Source of the DNA: Diplosphaera chodatii
Lineage: Eukaryota > Chlorophyta > Trebouxiophyceae > Prasiolales > Stichococcaceae
Reading direction: 5' to 3'
DNA length: 64,000 nucleotides
Assembly (NCBI GenBank): GCA_032358165.1
Contig: JAALGY010000020.1
Span: 1,736,001-1,800,000, forward strand
Part shown: positions 39,122 through 51,056 of the stretch, piece after piece
Layout of the letters: every line of letters starts with the position of its first letter
Numbering within the stretch: the stretch's first letter is position 1
The notes under the pieces: model-generated
Seen by the model: the letters and a program-made list of their open reading frames with translations, nothing else
Told to the model about the DNA's origin: nothing
The model's database searches: none
Made by a program: the position numbers and the translations under genes

Positions 39122-40553
39122 CTATGCCTTCTTGCCGCCCTTGCCTGCCTTTGCCTCTGCCTCTGCCAGGCGCTCTTTGTGCAGCTTGCGGGTCCACGTC
39201 GGCTTGCGAGGCACCTCCACAGCAGACCCGCCTGCAAGTGAACGCACAGCCCAGTCCTTTCAGCTCGGACCAGTGGTGCTCTGTCGCACCACTACTGCTT
39301 TGAGCAGCACAGGGCTGACCGTGCAACAAAAAGGATGTGCAAACACAGCAAATGCGACTACCTGCTGCTTCGATCTTCTCGCGCGCTGATGTGCTGAACT
39401 GCTCGGCCTTGATGGTCAGCGGGAAGGGCATCTCTCCATCACCCAGCACCTGCTCTTCACAAAGCAAGCCTGAGCCCAAGCACTTGAACTACTGTCGATT
39501 CATGGCGTGTGAACAATTGTGGCATCAGGTTGTCAGAGGTGAAGGTTCTCTGCACTGGGGCTGCGCCCCTCAGGGTGTAGAATATACAAGAGTGTTCATC
39601 ATCTGCCAACGCTGCCAGTCTTATGTAGATTGGAACCGCGTGCTCGTGGCACCCACCTTCAGCGGCAGCTTGGCATGGCGACCCGACAGGTTCAGCACAC
39701 GCTTCTCCTGCAGGACGTTTGTCATGCCCACTGTTCAGTGCAACGTCCTGCCTACTGCAGACAGTGCGCAGGGTGATGCCAGACCACAGACGCAGCGGCA
39801 ACTGCAAGCAGCGGTTGACGGGCGGCATATGTAAGTTGCCAGGAATGTGAGTGTTCACCTGCAGCGTCTCCAGCGAAACCTCCTCGCCCTCAGCGAACTT
39901 GACCTCCAGGTCGCCCAAATTGATGACGTTGAAATCCTGCACGCCCGCCCGCATGCCTGTGCAAAGGAACAGGCTCGCCGTCTGCTCTTATAGAGAAGAT
40001 ACCAGATACCGCACAGTGGGCAGCTCTGCCATTCTGTGCATGCACGACTATCTAGCGATGCAGTGGCTGAAACGTGGCGCCGTGTTCAGGGACAACTGTG
40101 ACGTATGTGCTGGATCTTGCAGAGCCCCTGCTCACCTCCAGCAATACCCTTCAGCTTGGGCAACCGCCGGTACAGCGATGTCTGGCCACCCTCGAAGCCT
40201 GGGCGGGTTCCGCTGCCTGACCGCGACTTCTGGCCACGCATGCCAAAGCCACAGCTGCCGCCCTATGGTGAGCACCAGACGCTGCGTTGCGGGGGGTCTG
40301 AACCAGCTAGCGGCACAGCATGCACGCACCCTGTACACACCTGCAGCATAAGTTACAGGCTTAGGCAGCATCTGCCAAGTAGCACCTGGCCCGAGCCATA
40401 ACCGCGGCCCTTCCGCTTCTCCTTCTTGCGGGAGCCCTCCTGCGGCGACAGGTTGTTGAGCCTGAGCCGGTCTGCCGTCGGCGCAGCTGCGGCGTATGTG
40501 ACCAGCCGCTGCGCGGTGCACCTGGAGGCTGCTGACCGCGGCACGCTGAGCAT
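39122..40553 (-). CDS. RPL15: Organellar ribosomal protein uL15 (bacterial-type L15), 6 exons, 213 residues
   Basis: Large-subunit ribosomal protein of a plastid or mitochondrion. Exons 40553-40386, 40262-40136, 39956-39859, 39707-39657, 39449-39362 and 39231-39122 (stop TAG) close in frame. The N-terminus [20 protein letters not shown] reads as a transit peptide. The conserved core follows: [61 protein letters not shown] and [13 protein letters not shown], then [19 protein letters not shown] and [21 protein letters not shown] basic tail ends [11 protein letters not shown]. Plastid targeting is more likely, since the core is cyanobacterial in style, but mitochondrial location is not excluded. 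Tail-to-tail with the ATC-hydrolase-like gene. Confidence 0.92.
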
Positions 40554-41742
40554 GCGGCCCTGAGCAAAGGCTGAGCTACTTGCAGGCGACGCCTGCGCCT
40601 GCAGCGGAGACGGAGGAGTGGTGAGCGGAGCAACAAGGACATGATGCTTAGAGGGTAGCCCAAGGCTGCCCCGATCGTGCCAACAGCTGACGGGCTAAGT
40701 GTGGAGCTGGCTTGGTATGCGTGTAGTGGGGCGCGGTCAACAAGTGGCGAGGACGACAGCCGATGTGCCAAGCAAACTGTGAGCCAAAGGCAAGTTAGCA
40801 GCGACCCTCACCGGGCGCTGCATCGTAAGGCTGCCTGCCGCCATACACTGCGCCGCCATAGGAGCGGCAGCGTTTGGCCTTCGCTGTCTCGCAGGCTGCG
40901 ATCCGTCCCGGAGCGGCTTGTTACGCCGGCAGGGTCATCAGTGGGCGGAGACACAGGAAGCAGCAGGTACGTCAGCAGGAAGCAACTGAGGCTTGTCGTG
41001 TTGACCAGTTGCAGCTTGCAGGGGCTCAATGGTGCCCCAGGAGCGATCAACTCGATATGCTAGCCAGCTGCTGAGGATGTTGGACAGATGCACTTTCAAG
41101 TAACAATGCAGCCCGCAGGTACAAAACTGCTGCAAGCCATATCCGCAGAGCCGCCAGGCATACACCTTGTTGCCGCATCCTGTTGCACACGTCATATCAG
41201 ACTGTCCACTACGCTTAGAATCTCAACTACGTTGACTGAGACAAAATGAGGCACCCGTCACGTTGCAAGGATTGTGCATGCACTGCTTGTGGACTCGCAA
41301 TCAATGTTTCACTGAATGCATGCTTGCGGGAGCAGCTATGGTGTGCACGCTGTCTTCTCCTCCCCGATGTCAGGCCGCAATGTCCACAGCACGTGCAGAT
41401 GCTCCAGCTGCTAAATGTGCAAATGTGCTGGTAGCGTGGTGTGTCCGCCAGACAACTGGGGGCATCTGACGACCAGCCATCAGGACGAAACCCGAGCGGT
41501 TTGCTCTGGTCGAGCATGCCGAGGTCCGACATCAGATCGCCACAATCTGCTAGCCTGCAACCATCATGCACAATCAGGGGTGACCACCACATTGCATCTT
41601 GCAGCATTCGGTGGGAGATGTATGCTCTGTGCCAGACATCAAGTCGCCATGTGGCAAATGGAGAGTGTACCTGCACGGGCGTATCTACCACGCATACTGC
41701 ATGTGAGCATTTAGGGTGCTGTGCGGCCCAGAGATTGCAACA
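40554..41742. other. Intergenic region L15 / SET gene
   Basis: About 1.2 kb with no supported gene. It should hold the L15 promoter and the SET-gene 3' end. Open frames on both strands here show no family likeness and no consistent splice pattern. A small unrecognised gene could be hidden. Confidence 0.4.
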
Positions 41743-42544
41743 TCACAGCTGCACTCGGGCCAGCATCTTCATGCCATCGTCCTCGTCCGAGCTGACGGCT
41801 GGAGATGCATGTGCCTCAGCCTCATTGGTCTCAAACCACAGCGACGAGCCATAGAAGATGGTCAGCTCTGTGTGGGCCTTTATGTCGGCTGCTGCATAGT
41901 AGCGGATAACCTGCGGCCACGGAAAGGAGTCTTGAGGCTGCTGTTGCAGGGTAGCCGGACATGCTTCGTCGTCAAACTATGACGAAGACATATGATCACA
42001 CCTGCCGCACACTGTCAACGCGATAGTCCAGGTTCGGCTTGCGGGCATGGTTGAAAATTGAGCCGAGGCCAAGCGCGAGCAGCATATCGCCGCTGCGGTT
42101 GTGGAACAGGTAATGCTCGAGCACCGTGTACCTAGCACAGCACAGCACAGGTTATTGTTAGATTTCTGACATGCATGCCACAGCAGCACATAATGCCACT
42201 GTTTGCCTTGCTTCACAGGAGGCTCCGCTGCCAAACCGTACGAGGTGGTGCACCACGCCTGCAGCCTTACCTGGCATGTTCCAGGTACTGTTGGCGAGGG
42301 ATTGGAATGCAGTGAGCAGTCTCGACAAGGGCACCTTTCACAATGTCGCGTGTTGCTCTGACGCCTGCACGCCATACTGCTGTGTCCGGTGCGGCACGAC
42401 AGCAACCACATGCGTGCAAGCCGACCAAAGGGTCTCTCACAAGGTCTTACCTCTCCCTCTCTCGCTATCTAGCGTATCGAAGACCTCGGCAACAGGGATG
42501 GTGGGCTGCACCGGTGCGGCGGCCGGTGGAGGGTGCTCCGACAT
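41743..42544 (-). CDS. Small SET-domain protein (putative lysine methyltransferase), 4 exons, 161 residues
   Basis: Exons 42544-42451, 42364-42271, 42131-42002 and 41910-41743 (stop TGA) join in frame. After a 15-residue proline-rich start (MSEHPPPAAAPVQPT) the SET fold covers almost the whole protein: RGRGVRATRDIVKGALVETA (N-terminal SET motif), a YLFHN segment, then LALGLGSIFNHARKPNLDYR (the NHxxxPN cofactor-pocket motif) and ADIKAHTELTIFYGSSLWF (the ELTIxYG catalytic-tyrosine motif). The tail has acidic SSDEDDG. There is no pre-SET, post-SET or other domain. The compact layout resembles the minimal SET proteins of chloroviruses and some bacteria and algae. Substrate unknown; histone or other lysine methylation is inferred. 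Confidence 0.85.
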
Positions 42545-43177
42545 GCATCTGCTGTCGCAGCGAACGCGGTGGCCTACGTCAACAAAAGTAGAATGGTAAC
42601 GACTAAACTGCGTGTATGTGACTTGGAGTCTGTACACCACGCATAGTGCCCATGGGCCATGCGAAGAGCTGTGCTGAGCTGGCGCAGGATCCAGGATGTC
42701 ATGGAGTCATGCTCGATCATCCGCGCGGATCTGGAATCAGCTTCAAGCTTGCAGACGCACTTAGGCCACCGAAGGAACTGGAACATCTTGTCTGAGTGGG
42801 AGTTTACAGGTGCTTCCATTTCGGGTCCTGAACATTCATTGCGGGCGCAGGGCTGCGGCAACCGCTCTCAACCTCAGAGAGCAGGTTGACTGCCCAATAC
42901 TCTTCAGACTTAACGAAGCTGAAGTGAAAATGTAGGCGTTTGAGACTGTACATCACATACGTAGCAATGGCACCAGTCCAGCCGCCCGCTTACCGCCATG
43001 GTGCGCACATGCTGCGTCCATTTGGCAGTGGTCATGGCTCGCTTGACAACAGAGGCATAAACAGTGATGTCTTGCTGTTGTCGTCGAAGGTACATGCGTC
43101 CCGTTTGCAGCAGCCCAGTCATGCCGCGTGCATGGTCAGCGACATAAGCATACTACACATAGCTCAGCAACCATCAG
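42545..43177. promoter_or_regulatory. Upstream region of the SET gene and of the following + strand gene
   Basis: About 630 bp between two divergent genes. It must contain the missing first exon(s) of the gene at 43178. An ATG at about 42966 opens a + frame to a donor-like site near 43090, but its phase does not join 43178, so I do not use it. Confidence 0.35.
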
Positions 43178-44284
43178 AGCCGCCGCCAATGCTGATGCCG
43201 CTGGGAAAAATCTGGGAAGCGGTGTTCAACGAGTGGTCCGAAAGATTCAGGCAGCTCTGCCTATCGTTGGGCTGTTCTCGCGCCTCACAGCCACGTCTGG
43301 TGGCGTCAGCAGCGATGTGCTGTCCTACCCAGAGTACTGTCGGAAGATGATTGATACAGCGCCTGCGGGGTTTGACCAGGCGGTCGCAGAATGGGAAGAG
43401 ATGTATGGCAAGGTAATGTGCTGCATTTCCCGTGTATCATGGCTCAAGATGTTGCTACTGAATTTGCATTGCTGAGGAACCGTGCTCGCTGCGGCAGGAG
43501 GCATCGCGGCGGAACACGCTGTTGTGCCTCTGGATGGCAGCTGACGCACCAGGGCTTTTGCCTGCGCGGACAGTCATTCTAGCCGCTAGGCGCCTGCGTG
43601 TCACGTGAGCATTCTGCTTGTGATCTATGAGTGCCGTCGCTGCCTTGGTCAAGTGCAGCCCTGCTGTTCAGCCAAAGCTAAATGTGCCAGCTGGCTTTGC
43701 AGGTTTGATATCGGTGAGGCCTCCGTCCAGCACCTGCTGATGCACGTTCTGAATTGTGAGTGCATGTAAACACTCGGTGTACAGCCGTGGAGTGCTGTCC
43801 TGTGCAGAGATCGAGATGGACCGATTTGATGGCGGCAGGGAGAATGCACTGAAGGTGGGACTGGTGCATGTGTCACGTCTCCTGCAGAGTCCTCTGGCTG
43901 ACGAGGAGGCATGAAGATTGTCAAGCAGATGTGTTCACCCTGCAAACGTGCAGCAATATGACAACGTCGACCGACCACCAGCGCTGCTTGCGGACCAAAT
44001 CAACCTGGCTGTTGACAGTTTGTGCACCCTTGGGCCCGGTGAGCTGATTTGCTTTGGGTCATGCTGCCTACTGACTGCACGTGCAGACATGTTGAAGAGG
44101 GCGAAATATGCCGTCATGCCTGCAACCTGCAGGGCTGAAAGAAGGTGTGCCGCTGGATGGAAAGGCAGTGGATCTGCTAACAAAGATCATCGTCGGAGCG
44201 TTTCGTGGCAAAGATGGTGTCGAGGATGCTGTCAGGCAGTCCATAGAATCAATGCCATCGCGTGCAAAGTCGTATGCCGCATGA
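43178..44284 (+). CDS. Unnamed conserved-looking protein, possibly plastid (5' exon missing), with an 11-nt microexon
   Basis: Exons 43178-43412, 43498-43604, 43703-43713, 43808-43854, 43954-44038 and 44133-44284 (stop TGA) join in phase to about 211 residues. Notable stretches: IQAALPIVGLFSRLTATSGG, LSYPEYCRKMIDTAPAGFDQ, RRNTLLCLWMAADAPGLLPA, EIEMDRFDGGRENAL and GKAVDLLTKIIVGAFRGKDG. It recalls uncharacterised proteins of the plant and cyanobacterial line, but I cannot name a family. The 11-nt exon 43703-43713 is inferred: it alone fits the phases of its neighbours and gives a continuous VTFDIEIEMDRF. The 5' exon with start codon and any transit peptide was not found. No catalytic motif or membrane span is evident. 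Confidence 0.6.
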
Positions 44285-44828
44285 TGGCACAATGAGAGAG
44301 GTTTGTGAAGACAGTAAAGCCCTTACGAAGTTCAGCAAGTGGCGCCTCGTCTTTGTGTCACGTATCATCCATCCAGTTGTACGGATGTCCCAGATGAGCG
44401 CACTCTGGCACCAGTGGACCAATGAACAGCAACAGATCGCAGTCAGCATGTGCATAGGTTGGCTGGCTGTGGGATGATACGGCACCTTGATATTTAGAAT
44501 GTATTGCATGCTGGCATGTGCACTTGGGGGTGGTCATCACCCTAAGACCCACTCCATGCCACGGAGATTTGAAACACTAAGCAAAACCAAGAGCAGGTGA
44601 CAGGCTGGCTGCACAATACTGCAACACCATACGCTAATGAAGCAAGAAGACTGCGCACACCCACTGACAGCTGAACCAAGGGCGCCACACGCACTGCTAT
44701 AAATACACTGCACTTTACTGGATGGTGCAGTCAAGCGTTGAATCGGCAGCCTCAAGGTCGATCAGGAGGGTGCCGTAAGGAAGAGTGGCCGTGATGCATA
44801 AACATAGCTAGACGCGTAGGCTTGCACT
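44285..44828. other. Tail-to-tail intergenic region
   Basis: About 540 bp between two converging genes, presumably both 3' untranslated regions. Nothing else identified. Confidence 0.5.
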
Positions 44829-47063
44829 TCAGGCAACCCCGGCAGGCTCAGTCGCTGCTGAACCCGCTGGCATGGCAGGCGCTGTATCACCCTTGCCGAG
44901 GGGCACAGCGCCTGGAGCGCTCTTGTTGCCGAGCCGGATGTGCAGCAGCGACTCCACAGGGTTGCGGCAGATGGGACACCGCTGCGTCTGCTTGCGCAGC
45001 TCCTGAGCGCACTCTGCATGTCCAGCAAAGCAAAATGTCAGCCGACGAACGCATGCTGGCGGCCAACCAACCTGGCAGCTGTCTGCGAGGCACAGCAGCA
45101 CCTGCAGCAGCCTGGGCCTCCAGTGGCCACATCGACCACACCATCAAGTCATGAACGGCGTCGGGCAGCGCACCGTGGCACATGCACATGTGGCGGCACG
45201 GCAGCACGGTGGTGTCCCGCTCGTTGACGAGGCAGATGACGCACAGCCGGTCCTCGGCCTCCGCCTCCGTCAGCTCCGCCTTTGCTGCGGCTCCGCCCGC
45301 CTGATCCATGCCGTAGATCTCCTGCACGACAGTGCCGGAGCCACATCAGCGGACTGATCGAGCCAGCTCCGTCTGCACATCATGGTGTGCTGCTCACCTC
45401 ATGCGCCTGGTGCTTTGTGCAGTTGCACACGTGTTGCCAAGTATGCTGAGGAAACCAGTGCTGCAGTAGCGCCCTGCATGACCATACAATCAAAGCCGAG
45501 GCCCCGCAGGCACCTGCAGCTCGTACGAGACGCCCTCCACCCAGATCTTCTGCTTCAGGACGCGGACCTCGTACTCCCCCTCCTCCCCCTTGCCAAGCAC
45601 CGCGAATGTCGTCTGGCTCTGCACCCACTGCTTTTGTGCCGCACCAGGCTCCAGCTCCTGATGGTGGAAAGGCAGTGCTCAGACTTGGCCTTGGCAGATG
45701 TGCAAACGCTCAGCAGGAAGTGGCCTGCGGTGTGCTGCTCGGCTGTTGGTCGAGGCGCCCCGTGAACAAATGCCCACTCGCCTGCAGGCTGTGGCCGGCC
45801 TTGATGCCGTCCTCGGTGATGGTCTCCAGGCGGATGATCAGCGGGAAGGTGTGGCCCTGTGCCGCCATGAGCAACGCCTCCGAGTGCACGCTCATGTCGA
45901 CGATGTGCTGGTGCGCCGCCCCCGCACCCGGCTTTGGGAACTTCAGCCCGAGCTGCAGGCACGGTGACATATAGTTTGAATGAGTGCTTTGCCATGTGTC
46001 GCATCTGTCGCAAGCGCATGCTCCATGCTGTGTGGAGCTGGCGGCAGCAGAACCTTACCCCTTGGTCATACTGGATGCTAGGAGGTGGCGCCTGTGCGCT
46101 GCTGATGCGGCACCCCTTCTCGGGATCTTCAGTGCCGCCAATAAATGTTGACACTCTATACAGCAGCAAGCAACTGCTTAACAAGCGCACAGTGCACCGC
46201 AGCTTGTCTCTTTGATGCCAAGCTGATGATAGCGGTAAAATGCACCAGCTGCATGTAACCCATATCCACTCCAGGACGAGTGTGGCCATGAGCTGCAAGG
46301 ACGCACATGCAGGGCGCTGAGTTGTCAAAGACAAAGGTGATGAGCAGCTTCGTGGCGTCCCCGCCAAGCGGCACCAGCCGTAGCGTGTTCTTCTTGAGGT
46401 TGGCGCGGTTCCGGATGGTGGCTGTCTTCGTCAGCTCCTGCGCCGGCTGCTGCGGGGGGCCCAGCGGCGGTCCGGGGCGTCCAGCTGGCTGGGGCCCCTG
46501 CAACGTGCAGCACAGGGAGCGCGTCATGCAACTGCGCCCTGCACTGCTGGTGATCAACCAACTTCCTCTCTCCAGCACATGCCCAACCCCTGCACCGCTC
46601 GAGTCCAGATGCCTGCCTGAGGAAAAGGTGGCCGCCAGTTGGAGTGATACGTGTTGGCGTCAGGCAGTGGCCCATGAAACGTGCTGCCCTGCGGCATGCG
46701 CAGCACCGCGCTCGACATTCTGCACAAGACTAGTGGCAGCAGACTCCGTGTCCGAGGTCTGATCAATCGCTTGAGAGCTGGGTGTATGCATGGCCTGGTC
46801 AGGCGCCGCGCACTGCTTCCAGATGGCCAGGCCTGTACTGGCCCTGACAGCTGCATTGCGGGCTCAATAGTTTGAGTTGAGAAGGAAAGAAGGTTGAGAA
46901 GCGCTTAGCCCACCTGCCGCGTGCTCGTTATGAAGGCTGGCGGGTAGTGCGGGCCAGGTGCCCCGGAACCTGGGGCGTAGGCAGGCGGGGCCGGGGCCAC
47001 GCCCGGCTGTGCGGGCGCTGTCTGCGAGCTGCTCTGGCGCTGCCGTGACGCCTGGTTGCCCAT
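44829..47063 (-). CDS. RING-type E3 ubiquitin ligase, MGRN1/LUL family, 8 exons, 385 residues
   Basis: Ubiquitin ligase of the mahogunin/LOG2-like family. Exons 47063-46914, 46688-46617 (probable), 46497-46307, 46155-46059, 45952-45782, 45657-45514, 45321-45174 and 45013-44829 (stop TGA) close in frame. It starts MGNQASRQRQ, a good N-myristoylation context as in plant LULs, then a Pro/Ala/Gly-rich segment. The central domain associated with RING2 follows: IRNRANLKKNTLRLVPLGGD, EDPEKGCRISSAQAPPPSIQ, LGLKFPKPGAG and KQKIWVEGVSYELQ. The C3HC4 RING is at the C-terminus (CVICLVNERDTTVLPCRHMC, then CAQELRKQTQRCPICR). The exon ending at 45782 is followed by a GC donor (GCGAGT), and 46617 by GCAGGC; the 72-nt exon is less certain. 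Confidence 0.9.
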
Positions 47064-47639
47064 GATGGCCCCGCGGCACTGCTGTGCTGCTCTTGGGTCG
47101 CACACACGAGAGTGGATGACCTGGCAACAGTGTCCCCTGCTGTAGCTGCGCACGCACAAGTGCACACCCAACAATGTGCACAATGACGGAGAATGCAGTT
47201 ACCAGCGCTTGTCAGGTGCGCAAGCTGTGAACACCTGGCATGCGTCTTGCTGGCAGGGATTATGGGAGACGGTGAGAACCCACGCTGTTATTCCCAGTCG
47301 GGCAGTCGCTGACGGCCAGGGGCGCTAAAGATGCCTCCACGGACGATCTGCCTGGCACTCGCTGCGTTCGGTCATTCGCGCATGCAGGACCCGTTGTGCC
47401 CATCTCCTCTGCTGTGGGTCTTCACAACATTGCTTCGGGGCGTTGTTATCGAGTGTGGTGGTGCGTTACAAGCCCCCCGCTAGACGAGTGCTTGACGTCC
47501 GCAATAATCGAAACTGACTGAGGTTGCAGCATCCTTGCGACACCGTCGGAATCTCCGATCTGTGTTTCTGTGTGGACGCACGCAGCATGATCACAGTCTG
47601 AAGGTGTACACCGCTTCAGCGCGTGAAGCACGCCTGAAG
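47064..47639. promoter_or_regulatory. Divergent promoter region RING ligase / Rxt3-like
   Basis: About 575 bp between two head-to-head start codons. No specific motif recognised. Confidence 0.35.
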
Positions 47640-50550
47640 ATGGCAAAGCGTCCAGCTCAGAATGGCGAGACTGGCGAGTGGGAGGCAAACGGCGAGCCAC
47701 CTGCACAGAGGGTCAAACCGGAGCCAGCACAGGACGGCCGGGACAAGCCCTCTGACGAGGTGCGCCCGATCATGGACTTCAGCATGTTTCGGAGCACTGG
47801 CAGACGCACCCCTTGCATTCGTAACGTGCCACGGACACTCCTGCTCATGTTCAGCGACCACAGACACATGCAATGTGTGGCCGGCTCGATAGTTGTGGTT
47901 GTTGCACATGAGGTAGGCACGACAGCTGCTGGTGCCGCACCTAGAAAGCCAGTTTGTCTGGTCTGGGATCCAGCATGATGCGGACAGAAGCTCAGGGTCA
48001 CGCTGCGCTCAGGCTTGCTGTTTCAATACTACGCAAGCACCTGGTAGGAACCGGCATATGCGTTTGATCGGTGACCTGCATCGAGCCTGCTGCGTAACAG
48101 CTCGGGGACACATGTGTGACACCTCATGAGGCACGCTCAAAAGCAGCCTGGCAAGCCAGATATTTCCTAGCCAAATAGCGTGCAGGAATGCACACAACCG
48201 TCATCGCTGATGGTCATCCGTGTAACTGTTCAAACATCCGCCTGCTGGACGGTGCTTCAACTGCACATGCAGGAATGCCGGCGGAGCTTTCGAAAGACTG
48301 CACCCAGAAGGGCAATTAAGGGTGAGTGCAGAAATGAATAGGTCCACTTGATGGATTTTGCTGGATGGCTGATCGTTTTGAGAACGTCGCTACAGCCGTT
48401 GCGCAACCTGGAGTCATCGGCAGTGCAATCTCATACATCGTGTTGGTGCAGACGAGAAGCTGCCCACCATCATGTATAAGCCTGGAGACACGCTGAAAGG
48501 GCTGGGCAAACATGGCGGCGAGGGCCAACGCTATGAGGTGGGCTGTGCATGACGGACATGCTTTGTGAACTCGTTTGGTCCCAATGACAGCTAGACAGCA
48601 GACTATGATGACCACCACTAAAGCCAACTCAGAATACACAAGTGCAGTGCCACATGGACGTGCGACACTCGGCGTTACACTTACGCTGCGTCGCAGGTGC
48701 GCATTGCGCCCAACTGGATGAGCAACACGAACCAGCAGGTGCGGGCGCGGCAGCTGTGGGGCAGCGACATCTACACCGAGGACAGCGACCTGGTGGCGGC
48801 GCTCATGCACTCCGGCTTCTACTCCATCTCCCTGCCCGCCTGCCCACCCACTGTGAGCCCAGTCCTGTGAAGCATCTGTGGGCCCAAGTGCACAAGGCTT
48901 ACCTGAAAGGCAGGTTGCTTTTTGTGCATGCTGTCCTGCAGCCGAGCGGAGGCGGCCTGTTCATGGCAACCAGCAGGAGCTGCCTCATGCCAGTCACGAC
49001 ACGTGCATCGTTGCATCGCAGCCCGGTCTCCTCGCATGCGCAGGTGGCGGAGGTGCGGGCGGTGGTGGCGATGATGCCGGCGATGCCGCACTACCCCAGC
49101 ACCTCCCGCCACTCCATCCGCTCCCGCGCCTGGGGCGCCAGCCTGCAGGGCTGCTCCTTCAAGGTGCCGTGCCACGGCGCAAGCACCGACTGCAGCGCCG
49201 GCTGTCTGAAACTATATAGACCTGACGACCAAGCAACAGGGAGAACGCAACGCCGAGATCGCAGGGCCCTGGAGCCTGCGCAGCGGTGCGGGTGGATGAC
49301 GGTGTCGCCCGTCGCTGCAGGTGGAGCGGGCGTGGCTGGTGACGGCGACGGGCGCCGCGGTGGAGCTGGAGGCGGGGGCCGAGGGCGCGCCGCCCGTGGC
49401 GCCCACCTTCGCGCCCGTCGGCCGGGAGCGCTCCATGACGACGCGCGCCGCGGCGTCCGCCGTGGACCGCCGGCAGCGCACCATGCAGGAGGTGAGCATA
49501 TCCTGTGCGCCTGACGCTGCCGGTGGCCGGGTGAACCTGCCTCCTGCAGTCCGGCGGACGAGCGACGTGCTGTTCCCCAACATGCAGCCCCCAGTCTGTC
49601 ATTCATGAGGTCAAGGACGGCTCGAGATTTGATGCAGCGCTGCCCGGCGGCGCAGGTGACAGTGCAGTACAACCTGTGCAACGAGCCGTGGGTCAAGTAC
49701 AGCATGGCGGGCGTCGCGGACCGCGGGCTGTCACCCAGCCTGTGGACCTCTGCACGCCTGCACCACCACGTGCTCTACTTGGAGACCCACAGGTGAGCAG
49801 TGTGGTGCAGGAAGCAGTGGGCTATCCCTCCCATCAAGCACTGTGGCGCTTCTCATCTGTGTGCAGACCTTGACGACATGTGACACCATGTGGTGTGGCA
49901 ACCATGTGCTGTGCTCAGTCCCCCACTTTGACGCCCATGCCACTGGAGCCAGCGAGCACAGCATTCAGCAGCACAGTGCGCTATCTGACCGAAGCATGGC
50001 CTCCTGAGCAAGTCCAATGGCTGCGCAGAAACCGGTATGAGATTTCGAGGCTGGAGGTGGCAGAGGGCGCCCACGACAAGGTGACAAAGGCCGACATGCA
50101 GTACATGTCGAGTGCGCAGTCACTCTTGGCACAGGATGGCGCGTGGGACCAGGACAGATGCTGACCAGTGTCTGGTGCCAGCACAGGAGACATACAAGTG
50201 GGGCCGGTGCACGGCAGCGCTGCCGGCAGCAGCGATGCGTTCCATAGGCTCGCCGCTACCAGAGGAGCACTTGGCAGATGTGCAGCAGCCGCTCACCTGG
50301 TCTGACTTCCAGGTGCGCCTCAGGCTCTGCTGCCATGCGATCGGAGCAAGATAGTGACACAGGCTGCTTGTGGGTTGTAGCATCAGCACCTGCGTGGCTG
50401 CATCAATGGGAGTGACTCTGTGATAATTGCTGCATGCAGTGGGGTCCGACAGGTGTCCACGTCAAAAAGGGGTTCTATGCACTCGCTCGCGTGCAATTTG
50501 TGCGGCGGCAGCAGCCAAAGGCAGCACCCGTCGCAGCTGTTGCATCATAG
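47640..50550 (+). CDS. Rxt3-like histone deacetylase complex protein, 10 exons, about 417 residues
   Basis: Nuclear protein similar to Rxt3, a subunit of the Rpd3L histone deacetylase complex in yeast; plants have relatives. Exons 47640-47825, 48273-48321, 48452-48537, 48697-48852, 49044-49163, 49321-49491, 49656-49792, 49969-50080, 50187-50312 and 50440-50550 (stop TAG) close in frame. It starts MAKRPAQNGETGEWEANGEP with a Lys/Glu/Pro-rich region. The family core is VRIAPNWMSNTNQQVRARQL then LWGSDIYTEDSDLVAALMHS, which is the most telling match. Later exons give VQYNLCNEPWVKYSMAG, EVAEGAHDKETYKWGRC and a basic end. The first two junctions (47825/48273/48321) are phase-consistent but rest on weak likeness. 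Confidence 0.7.
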
Positions 50551-51056
50551 CAAGCGGCTGGTCGCAATGCAGTCATCTTTGAAGCGCTAGCCACCAGATG
50601 TACAGTCGGTTTCCGTCGAACAACAGTCAGATCTGCAGCAGCTCACCATGAGTGCCACAGTGGACAGCAACACACTTAGAATTGCCTGTCATGGTTTTCA
50701 ATGGGGGTAAAGCTCAAGAGCCTACGTCGACTGTAATCATCATGTTGATACCGCAGCTTCCGCAAACAGCTTTCACACCAGCAAAGGCTGCACATGAAGC
50801 GTTCTCTGGGGGACAATCGGCAAAAGTGGTCAACAAGAGAGCTGCATGCTGCAGTCTGTGGCACTCCGCAATGGAGCCACAGTCACGTGCCAGATGCTGC
50901 TTGCTATAAGATTCTCCTGAATCCTGCCGTGTCATCAGACACAAGTTCGGGTGTTGTAGAAGCCCGGCATTGCATGGTGCTGTAGGAAGCAATGCAAAGC
51001 AGCATGTGACTTCACCCCGCAGCCAGGGCGTGCTGCCAAAGCGGAGCTGGTAGTGT
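50551..51056. other. Tail-to-tail intergenic region
   Basis: About 500 bp between the Rxt3-like and THF1 stop codons. TGTAA at about 50731 could serve the + strand gene. No coding evidence. Confidence 0.45.

Noticed and set aside
43714..43752. Extending the 11-nt exon through GEASVQHLLMHVLN
   Set aside because: The next in-phase junction then creates a stop codon; the shorter exon fits both neighbours.
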